From contig JAFXYJ010000037.1 in NCBI GenBank assembly GCA_017541825.1, positions 1 through 53,893 on the forward strand: 53,893 bases of DNA. The letters run 5' to 3'. Source of the DNA: Oscillospiraceae bacterium. GTDB lineage: Bacteria > Bacillota > Clostridia > Oscillospirales > Oscillospiraceae. The translations under genes and the position numbers were made by a program. Within the stretch, counting starts at the first letter, position 1; every line of letters starts with the position of its first letter. Positions 39,628 through 45,820 of the stretch are shown here, one piece after another. Below the pieces are notes generated by a model. The model was not told the origin of the DNA. It made no database searches and was given only the letters and a program-made list of their open reading frames with translations.

Positions 39628-40236
39628 ATGAATCACGCAGAAAAGATCATGCGGAAGAAAGCCGTCATCAAGGCCGAGCTGGACAGGGCCCTGCCGAGGG
39701 CCCGGAGCGATACTCTCTGGCGGGAGGCGACGGCGAAGCTCGACGGGCTCCTGGAGCGGTACAGCGCGCTCCCCAGGGGCGTGCATATGCATACAGACAG
39801 CAGGATCCTTCCGTCCGCGGCGGTCTATCTGACCGTGAAGGACGCGCTCGGACCGGAAAAGGCGTATCGGATCATCGAGGACGCCGCCATACAAGGCTGC
39901 GCGGAGATCGAAAAAAAGCTCCGGAAGCTGATGAGGCTGCCGGGGATGCCGGACCTGTTCATCAAGGCCTGGGACCCGCTGACGAAGAAGATGTTCGCCG
40001 CAGGCAACGGATTCCGGAATGTGTTCTATCCGAAGAGGAAGGGCGAATACCGGATGGACATCACCGCCTGTCCGTATTGCCGCACCTTCACGGAGCTGGG
40101 CTGTCCGGAGCTCACGAAGATCTTCTGTGAGAACGACGAGCGGATCTACGGCCGTCTGCCGGGGCTGGTGTTCCGCAGGACGGGCACGCTCGGCAAAGGG
40201 GCCGAGCGCTGCGATTTTCATCTCCGGAAGGCATAG
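39628..40236 (+). CDS. ATC hydrolase family protein, second copy
   Basis: The 202-residue product shares the cysteine frame of the 30.5 kb protein: CPYC near residue 147, ELG, FCENDE, VFRRTGTLGKG and a final CDFHL. It lacks close similarity elsewhere, so the copies are old paralogues. ATC hydrolases were named for opening a thiazoline ring, but most members are untested. The start at 39628 was chosen for its upstream GAAAGG; the frame is open further upstream. The 171-base gap before it contains a small hairpin (GGCCGC/GCGGCC around 39568-39583) and nothing else clear. Confidence 0.7.
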   Translation: MNHAEKIMRKKAVIKAELDRALPRARSDTLWREATAKLDGLLERYSALPRGVHMHTDSRILPSAAVYLTVKDALGPEKAYRIIEDAAIQGCAEIEKKLRKLMRLPGMPDLFIKAWDPLTKKMFAAGNGFRNVFYPKRKGEYRMDITACPYCRTFTELGCPELTKIFCENDERIYGRLPGLVFRRTGTLGKGAERCDFHLRKA

Positions 40237-40371
40237 AGGCATGCTCCCTGAGCACTCCGACGACGCCGTGCCCGGAAGGGTTTCTTCCGGTTGACGGGCC
40301 CCGCCCCGACGGCGCTGGTGGGATGGCCGGTCACGCCGGTCAGATAAACAAGCGCGAAAACGACGACACGC

Positions 40372-40422
40372 AAAACGGCCCCCGGTCCGGATCGAAGCCG
40401 GATCGGGGGCCGTTTTGTTTTT
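40372..40422. terminator. Strong bidirectional terminator
   Basis: AAAACGGCCCCCG at 40372-40384 pairs with its perfect complement at 40404-40416, with an inner TCCGG/CCGGA stem. T-rich sequence follows on both strands. It can end both the + strand array and the converging regulator gene. The rest of the 191-base gap shows nothing clear. Confidence 0.92.
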
Positions 40423-40427
40423 TAAGC

Positions 40428-40796
40428 TCAGCAGTACTCCTTTGCGTGCCTGCGGATGGCGTCAAAGGTCTCCTCGCTCAGATCGTGCTCGATCTTGCAG
40501 GCGTCCGCCCGCGCGGTCTCCGGGCTGACGCCCAGGCCGGTCAGGAGCTCGGTCAAAAGCTTGTGCCGCTCGTACATGCGCTCGGCGATCTTCAGCCCCG
40601 GCTCCAGTAGGACGATCATGCCCGCCTGGTCCAATGTGATGTAGCCGCTTTCCCGAAGACGCTTGGTGGCATAACTCACGCTCGGCTTGGTCACGCCCAT
40701 TTTCTCGGCCACGTCGACAGAGCGGATGTAGCCGTGCTCCTCTCTGAGCATGAGCATGGCTTCCAGATAATCTTCAGCAGATTTATGAATCGTCAT
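40428..40796 (-). CDS. DtxR/MntR-family metal-dependent transcriptional regulator (second copy)
   Basis: The 122-residue protein has a winged helix (SVDVAEKMGVTKPSVSYATK) and a dimerisation domain but no SH3 domain. The N-terminal metal region reads SAEDYLEAM with Asp at the position of MntR Asp8, while the C-terminal ligand motif is DACKIEH, the Cys-x2-Glu-His form of iron-type members. It is divergent from feoA2-feoA3-feoB2, with palindromes in the shared 190-base gap. I favour ATG 40796 because AGGTG lies six bases upstream; in-frame ATG 40802 is possible. Iron-dependent repression of the Feo genes is the expected role. Confidence 0.87.
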   Translation of the reverse strand: MTIHKSAEDYLEAMLMLREEHGYIRSVDVAEKMGVTKPSVSYATKRLRESGYITLDQAGMIVLLEPGLKIAERMYERHKLLTELLTGLGVSPETARADACKIEHDLSEETFDAIRRHAKEYC

Positions 40797-40871
40797 TATC
40801 ATCACCTGTCTGAAAGAATACCACTCCTTCGAAAAAAAAGCAAGAATAAGAGAATATGCCGGAGTTAGATA

Positions 40872-40900
40872 TTGACAACTTAAATTAGAGATGCTAAACT
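40872..40900 (+). promoter_or_regulatory. Promoter of feoA2-feoA3-feoB2
   Basis: TTGACA at 40872-40877 is a perfect -35 element and is followed after 17 bases by TAAACT at 40895-40900. The palindromes described next lie over the spacer/-10 and over the predicted start of transcription near 40907, a classic repression layout. Confidence 0.75.
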
Positions 40901-40925
40901 ATGCGCAGGTTAGAGATTACTAACC
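40885..40925. promoter_or_regulatory. Two candidate DtxR-family operators over the feo promoter
   Basis: Site one, TTAG-AGATG-CTAA (40885-40897), has a five-base centre and overlaps the -10. Site two, GGTTAG-AGATTA-CTAACC (40908-40925), is perfect with a six-base centre at the start of transcription. They lie between divergent genes, so they could control both the regulator and feo genes. Confidence 0.7.
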
Positions 40926-40990
40926 ATTTTTGCCGCGCCGGTGTTAAAGATCTTTAACGCCCGGCGGATCATGAGAGAGGAGGCGGCAGG

Positions 40991-41203
40991 ATGATGCCCC
41001 TGGTTATGGCTGATGCGGGAGAGGAAAACATCATCAGACGTGTCGGCGGAAGTCCGGAAATGAAAAAGCATCTGGAGGATATGGGCTTCGTGGTCGGAAG
41101 CGCCGTCACGGTGATGAACACCATCGGCGGGAATCTGATCGTGAAGATCAAGGAATCCCGCGTGGCCATCAGCAGAGAGATGGCCGGAAAAATCTTTGTT
41201 TGA
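40991..41203 (+). CDS. feoA: FeoA-like protein (second locus, copy 1)
   Basis: The 70-residue protein shows the FeoA SH3-like pattern: RRVGGSPEMKKHLEDMGFVVGSAVTV, ending AISREMAGKIFV. GAGAGGAGG upstream supports the start at 40991 (or the ATG at 40994). It is directly downstream of the operator-covered promoter and 28 bases before another FeoA gene, so this locus encodes two different FeoA proteins. Confidence 0.88.
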   Translation: MMPLVMADAGEENIIRRVGGSPEMKKHLEDMGFVVGSAVTVMNTIGGNLIVKIKESRVAISREMAGKIFV

Positions 41204-41231
41204 TCAAAATGCAGATAAAGGAGAGGACAGT

Positions 41232-41453
41232 ATGAAAACACTCAGAGAAGTGAACGTAGGCGAGACCGTCAAGGTCGTCCGGCTCCACGGTGAGGGCGCC
41301 GTAAAGCGCCGCATCATGGACATGGGCATCACCCGCGGCGTAGAGGTCTATGTCCGCAAGCTTGCCCCCCTGGGCGATCCCATCGAGGTCAATGTCCGCG
41401 ACTATGAGCTCAGCCTGCGCAAGGCCGACGCGGAAATGATCGAAGTCGAGTAA
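41232..41453 (+). CDS. feoA: FeoA-like protein (second locus, copy 2)
   Basis: The 73-residue protein has the canonical FeoA layout: MKTLREVNVGETVKVV, KRRIMDMGITRGVEVYV, LAPLGDPIEVNVRDYELSLRK. It looks more typical than the preceding copy. The start at 41232 follows AAAGGAGAGG. It is 14 bases upstream of feoB2. A FeoA pair with one FeoB is common in Clostridia. Confidence 0.92.
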   Translation: MKTLREVNVGETVKVVRLHGEGAVKRRIMDMGITRGVEVYVRKLAPLGDPIEVNVRDYELSLRKADAEMIEVE

Positions 41454-41467
41454 AGGAGGAGGAAGCC

Positions 41468-43756
41468 ATGGATAAACAGATCCGCATTGCCCTGGCGGGC
41501 AACCCGAACAGCGGCAAGACGACGCTGTTCAACAAGCCGACCGGTTCGGCGCAGTTCGTCGGCAACTGGCCCGGCGTCACCGTGGAAAAGAAGGAGGGCC
41601 GGCTGATCGTCGACAAGGAGGTCATCCTGACCGACCTGCCCGGCATTTATTCCCTCTCCCCCTACACGCTGGAGGAGGTCGTAGCCCGGAATTATCTCAT
41701 CGAGGAAAAGCCGGACGCGATCTTGAACATTGTTGACGCCACCAACCTGGAGCGCAACCTGTATCTGACTACCCAGCTCACCGAGCTCGGCATCCCCGTG
41801 GTCATCGCGCTGAACATGATGGACCTGGTGAAAAAGGCCGGCGACAGCATCAACGTCAAGGAGCTGAGCCGTCAGCTCGGCTGCAGGATCGTGGAGATCT
41901 CCGCCCTCAAGGGCGACGGCGTGAAGGAAGCGGCGCTGGCCGCCATCGAGGCGGCGAAGAACGGCAAGACCATCCCCCAGCACCGTTTCTCCGGTCCGGT
42001 GGAGCACGCCCTGGCCCACATTGAGGAGGTCACGGTACATAAGCTGCCCGAGGAGCAGCAGCGCTGGTACGCCATCAAGGTCTTCGAGCGGGACGAAAAG
42101 GTCCTGGACGGCCTGAACATCCCCGCCGACGTCAAGGCCCACATCGAAAAGGACATCGCCGCCGCGGAAAAAGAGCTGGACGACGACGCCGAGAGCATCA
42201 TCACCAATGAGCGCTACGTATACATCGGGCAGGTCCTGAAGGGCATATACAAAAAGAAAGGAAAGGGACAGCTCTCCACATCCGACAAGATCGACAAGAT
42301 CGTGACCAACCGCTGGCTGGCCCTGCCGATCTTCGCCGTCGTCATGTTCCTGGTCTACGCCCTGTCGATGGGCTCCTCCATCGCGGACGGCGGTATCGCG
42401 ATCGGCACCTTCCTCACCGACTGGACCAACGACGTGCTGGGCGGGGCCTGGCTCACCGACGGCTCCCGCGCCATCCTCGAGGGCATGGGCGCAGCGCCCT
42501 GGCTGGTCGGCCTGATCTCCGACGGTATCCTGGCCGGCGTGGGCGCGGTACTCGGCTTCGTGCCCCAGATGCTGGTCCTGTTCCTGATGCTCTGCCTGCT
42601 GGAGGACTGCGGCTACATGGCCCGTATCGCCTTCATCATGGACCGGATCTTCCGCCGCTTCGGCCTTTCCGGCAAGAGCTTCATCCCCATGCTCGTCAGC
42701 ACCGGATGCGGGATCCCGGGCGTCATGGCCTCCCGTACCATCGAAAACGAACGCGACCGCCGCATGACGGTCATGACCACCACCTTCATGCCCTGCGGCG
42801 CAAAGATGCCCATCATCGGCCTGATCGCCGGCGCCCTCTTCGGCGGCAGCACCTGGGTCGCCACCTCCGCCTACTTCATCGGCGTGGCCGCCATCGTGAT
42901 CTCCGGCATCATGCTCAAAAAGACCAGGATATTCGCCGGCGATCCCGCCCCCTTCGTCATGGAGCTGCCCGCCTACCATCTGCCCGCCTGGGGCAACGTC
43001 CTGCGCGGCACCTGGGAGCGGGGCTGGAGCTTCATCAAGCGCGCCGGCACCGTGATCGTGGTGTCCTCCATCGTGATCTGGTTCCTGACCAGCTTCGGCT
43101 CCGTCAACGGCCGGTTCGGCATGGTGGACGATCTGTACGAGGATGAGACCGTCGTCACCGACGAGTACGTGGCCGTCGTGGCCGACCGCATGGGCATCCC
43201 CGAGGACGAGGTGGAGCCCATGGACGACTCCATCCTGGCCCGCGTGGCCCAGCCCGTCTCCGTGGTCTTCAAGCCCCTGGGCTTCGGCGACTGGAAGCCC
43301 ACCGCCGCCACCGTCACCGGCCTCGTGGCCAAGGAGGAGGTCGTGGCCAACTTCGGCATCATGTACGCCTACGACGATCAGGAGGGCGAGGAAGAGCTGG
43401 AGGAGAACGGCGACCAGATCTGGGATCGGGTGGCCGAGGACTTCAATGCCTTCTCCGGCGGGCACGGCAGGCTGGCCGCCTTTGCCTTCATGATCTTCAA
43501 CCTGCTGTGCGCTCCCTGCTTCGCGGCCATCGGCGCCATCAAGCGGGAGATGAACAGCCCGAAATGGACCTGGTTCGCCATCGGATATCAGTGCGGCTTT
43601 GCCTGGGTGATCGCCTTTATCGTCTGGCAGGTCGGCCGCCTGTTCGCCGGCGGTATGAACATCGTCGGCCTGCTCCTGGCGCTGGCGATGCTGGCCCTGC
43701 TGGGCTGGCAGCTCTTCAAGCCCTACAGGGAAGCGCAGACGCTTACCGTTAAGTGA
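41468..43756 (+). CDS. feoB: Ferrous iron transporter FeoB, long form
   Basis: The 762-residue protein has a GTPase domain with G1 GNPNSGKTT (residues 10-18), HVG-type switch FVGNWPGVTVEKKEG, G3 DLPGIYSL and G4 NMMD. A helical spacer, then Gate and core membrane domains follow, including CAPCFAAIGAIKRE near the end. After G1 the common NALTG reads NKPTG, an unusual change next to the nucleotide site. AAAGGAGGAGG precedes the start. The partner FeoA genes lie directly upstream. A long loop rich in acidic residues (about residues 555-655) separates membrane parts. Confidence 0.95.
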   Translation: MDKQIRIALAGNPNSGKTTLFNKPTGSAQFVGNWPGVTVEKKEGRLIVDKEVILTDLPGIYSLSPYTLEEVVARNYLIEEKPDAILNIVDATNLERNLYLTTQLTELGIPVVIALNMMDLVKKAGDSINVKELSRQLGCRIVEISALKGDGVKEAALAAIEAAKNGKTIPQHRFSGPVEHALAHIEEVTVHKLPEEQQRWYAIKVFERDEKVLDGLNIPADVKAHIEKDIAAAEKELDDDAESIITNERYVYIGQVLKGIYKKKGKGQLSTSDKIDKIVTNRWLALPIFAVVMFLVYALSMGSSIADGGIAIGTFLTDWTNDVLGGAWLTDGSRAILEGMGAAPWLVGLISDGILAGVGAVLGFVPQMLVLFLMLCLLEDCGYMARIAFIMDRIFRRFGLSGKSFIPMLVSTGCGIPGVMASRTIENERDRRMTVMTTTFMPCGAKMPIIGLIAGALFGGSTWVATSAYFIGVAAIVISGIMLKKTRIFAGDPAPFVMELPAYHLPAWGNVLRGTWERGWSFIKRAGTVIVVSSIVIWFLTSFGSVNGRFGMVDDLYEDETVVTDEYVAVVADRMGIPEDEVEPMDDSILARVAQPVSVVFKPLGFGDWKPTAATVTGLVAKEEVVANFGIMYAYDDQEGEEELEENGDQIWDRVAEDFNAFSGGHGRLAAFAFMIFNLLCAPCFAAIGAIKREMNSPKWTWFAIGYQCGFAWVIAFIVWQVGRLFAGGMNIVGLLLALAMLALLGWQLFKPYREAQTLTVK

Positions 43757-43780
43757 TCCGGGTTTCTCATCTCTCCGTTG

Positions 43781-43832
43781 GGCAGGGCGCCGGGAGCCGT
43801 TTCTCCCGGTCCCCGGCGCCCTGCCGTTTTTT
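43781..43832 (+). terminator. Terminator after feoB2
   Basis: GGCAGGGCGCCGGG at 43781-43794 pairs with its complement at 43812-43825, followed by TTTTTT at 43827-43832. It stands before the Cys-rich peptide gene, so that gene may be read only by partial read-through. Confidence 0.88.
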
Positions 43833-43850
43833 CCGAAGGAAGTGATCCAT

Positions 43851-44060
43851 ATGCTGACCTGGCTTTCCACCAATCTGATCAATATCGTTCTTCTTGCTGT
43901 CATTGTGCTGATCACCGGTCTTGTGATCCGGGGCATGATCCGGGACAGGAAAGCGGGGAAAAGTTCCTGCGGCGGCAGCTGCGCCGACTGCGGCGTCTGC
44001 GAAAAGGGCTGCGCGCCCTCCGATCGCGCCGGCACCGTCCCGCGCGGTGTTTCCCGGTGA
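43851..44060 (+). CDS. FeoB-associated Cys-rich membrane protein
   Basis: The 69-residue product has one N-terminal membrane helix (residues 8-30) and a short cytoplasmic tail with cysteines in SSCGGSCADCGVCEKGC. Such peptides commonly follow clostridial feoB and are thought to help Feo function, perhaps binding metal or an Fe-S cluster. The start at 43851 follows GAAGGA at 43835-43840. A strong terminator separates it from feoB2. Confidence 0.85.
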   Translation: MLTWLSTNLINIVLLAVIVLITGLVIRGMIRDRKAGKSSCGGSCADCGVCEKGCAPSDRAGTVPRGVSR

Positions 44061-44073
44061 TCCGATCGCTCAG

Positions 44074-44109
44074 CCGGGCTCCGATCCGTTGGTCGGGGCC
44101 CGGTTTTTT
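44074..44109 (+). terminator. Terminator after the Cys-rich peptide gene
   Basis: CCGGGC at 44074-44079 and CCGA at 44081-44084 pair with TCGG at 44093-44096 and GCCCGG at 44098-44103, followed by TTTTTT. It closes the second Feo locus. Confidence 0.85.
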
Positions 44110-44154
44110 CGTGCGCCGCACCCCATCCAAGGCCGGTTTTCCTGTTGCGTTTCC

Positions 44155-44183
44155 CTCTTTTTTGCGTTAAACTGAAATCACCG
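44155..44183 (+). promoter_or_regulatory. Possible promoter of the esterase gene
   Basis: TTGCGT at 44155-44160 and TAAACT at 44178-44183 are spaced by 17 bases, 21 bases before the start codon at 44204. Confidence 0.5.
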
Positions 44184-44203
44184 AACCAAGGAGTGGGAAC
44201 AGT

Positions 44204-45166
44204 ATGTTTGAAATGCCGACTTTCCAGGAATTCAGCGAGCCGGTCGAGGGAGCGATGGTCCTTCCGATGACCGGAGACGAAACCGATGTCCTCTACATCA
44301 AGGACGTCGAATACGCTTCCTACGCGGATGTGAAGCTGCATCTGCAAATCCTCGTGCCGAACAGCAAAAACCGCCCGATGATGCCCCCGGAGATGCGCGC
44401 GATGTTCGGCATGCCCGCCTTCACACCCGACTGGAACTACCCCTGCATCGTCTATGTGCCCGGCTCCGCCTGGGCCAAGCAGAACGTGTACAACGAGATC
44501 GGAGATCTGTCGCGCTTTGTGGAAATGGGCTATGTCGTCGCGGTCGTGGAGTACCGGGACTATACCATCGCCCCCTTCCCCGCGCCGATCGTCGACGCCA
44601 GAAACGCAGTCCGTTTCCTGCGGGTCCACGCCGGCGATTACGCCGTGGACCCGGAGAGGATCATCCTCACCGGCAGTTCCTCCGGCGGCCACACCGCAGC
44701 CTATGCCGGGATCTTCCACGACGACGAGGAGGAAACCAACCTGTACCCCGGCGTTTCCGGAGAAGTGAAGGGGATCGTGAATTACTTCGGTTCCACGGAT
44801 TTCACGTTTGCGGACAGCAACCCGATCACGGCGGACAGGCATAACAGGGCCGACAGCCCGGAGGGCCTCGAAATGGGCGGCGTGGATCTGAACGAGAACC
44901 CCGACCTGATGCGGAAGCTGACCGTGGCCTGCAACATCACGGAGGAGACCGGGATCGTACCGATGCTCATCCTGCACGGCACGGCGGACATGGTCGTAAA
45001 CTGCCGCTGCAGCATCAACCTGTACCGGCGTCTCAGGGAGTGCGGGAAAGACGCCACGCTTTTCCTGATGAAGGGCTCCGAGCACGGCGGGCCGGAGTTT
45101 TACGCCCCGCGGGTGCTGAACATCGTACACGATTTCGCGCTCCGGGTCTTCAACATGTGCAGATAA
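44204..45166 (+). CDS. Alpha/beta hydrolase, BD-FAE/HSL-type esterase
   Basis: The 320-residue protein has a nucleophile elbow GSSSGGHTAA at about residue 158 and a late aspartate/histidine pair in LHGTADMVV and GSEHGGPEF, giving a Ser-Asp-His triad. The ADVKLHLQILVP and PCIVYVPGSAW segments match short-chain carbohydrate or aryl esterases. AAGGAG at 44189-44194 precedes the start. There is no signal peptide, so it should be cytoplasmic. It seems separately transcribed from the Feo locus. Confidence 0.85.
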   Translation: MFEMPTFQEFSEPVEGAMVLPMTGDETDVLYIKDVEYASYADVKLHLQILVPNSKNRPMMPPEMRAMFGMPAFTPDWNYPCIVYVPGSAWAKQNVYNEIGDLSRFVEMGYVVAVVEYRDYTIAPFPAPIVDARNAVRFLRVHAGDYAVDPERIILTGSSSGGHTAAYAGIFHDDEEETNLYPGVSGEVKGIVNYFGSTDFTFADSNPITADRHNRADSPEGLEMGGVDLNENPDLMRKLTVACNITEETGIVPMLILHGTADMVVNCRCSINLYRRLRECGKDATLFLMKGSEHGGPEFYAPRVLNIVHDFALRVFNMCR

Positions 45167-45223
45167 AACCGGACGGATACCGCGCCGCATCCCGCGGAAA
45201 ACAGACATACACGGAGACGCGAA

Positions 45224-45616
45224 ATGATGGAGAAGATCGAGTTTTCACCGATCGGCGCGGTCACCGAAGCCTCGGGACCGGCGCCCGGTGAAGAGCGTTT
45301 TTTCGACCGGAGAGAGACGATCCGGATCTGTCCGGAATATGTAAAAGGTCTCACGGATCTGGGCCCCGGCGACCGGATCATGGTCCTTTTCCATTTTCAT
45401 CTGTCGAAGGACTACGACCTGATCACGTATGCCCGGGGCTGGCAGAAGGAGACCGGCGTGTTCAATTCTCACAGCCCCCGGCGGCCAAACGGCATCGGCG
45501 TCACGGAAGTCACGATCGTCTCCGTCGACGGAGGCGTGCTCGTGGTCGACGGCGGGGATCTGCTCCCGGGCACCCCGATCCTGGATATCAAGCCGTGCAT
45601 GAAAAGCGCCGTGTGA
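45224..45616 (+). CDS. trmO: tRNA (N6-threonylcarbamoyladenosine) methyltransferase TrmO-like
   Basis: The 130-residue protein belongs to the TsaA/TrmO family, which methylates t6A37 in tRNA using SAM. It begins FSPIGAV, has FHFHLS, the signature FNSHSPRRPNGIGVTEV and LDIKPC near the end. Short forms like this occur in Firmicutes and may have other roles. The start is ATG 45224 or 45227 after CGGAG. It is followed by a strong terminator. Confidence 0.85.
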   Translation: MMEKIEFSPIGAVTEASGPAPGEERFFDRRETIRICPEYVKGLTDLGPGDRIMVLFHFHLSKDYDLITYARGWQKETGVFNSHSPRRPNGIGVTEVTIVSVDGGVLVVDGGDLLPGTPILDIKPCMKSAV

Positions 45617-45621
45617 CGCCC

Positions 45622-45658
45622 AAAAACGAAGCCTGCCTTCGCGGCAGGCTTCGTTTTT
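45622..45658. terminator. Bidirectional terminator after trmO
   Basis: AAAAACGAAGCCTGCC at 45622-45637 pairs perfectly with 45643-45658 around a five-base loop, flanked by A and T runs. Confidence 0.92.
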
Positions 45659-45693
45659 GGAAAAAGAGCATCGCAGAGGACCGCAGGGAGCCA

Positions 45694-45722
45694 TTGAGTT
45701 TTCGGTTTATCCATGTTATCAT
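45694..45722 (+). promoter_or_regulatory. Promoter of the Cache-HAMP-SpoIIE gene
   Basis: TTGAGT at 45694-45699 and TATCAT at 45717-45722 are spaced by 17 bases and lie in an AT-rich patch about 100 bases before the start codon. Confidence 0.6.
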
Positions 45723-45820
45723 ATATATATTGCGCTGCTGTGCCGGATGTATAAAACAGGTGTCTGAGCCGTTCGCTGTGCGGAGATACCGCAAATCAGG
45801 CGCCGGAAGGAAGAGCATGC

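Noticed and set aside
41402-45208. Open frame of 1268 codons on the - strand
   Set aside because: It is antisense to feoB2, the Cys-rich peptide and esterase genes, which all have clear family motifs and ribosome binding sites.
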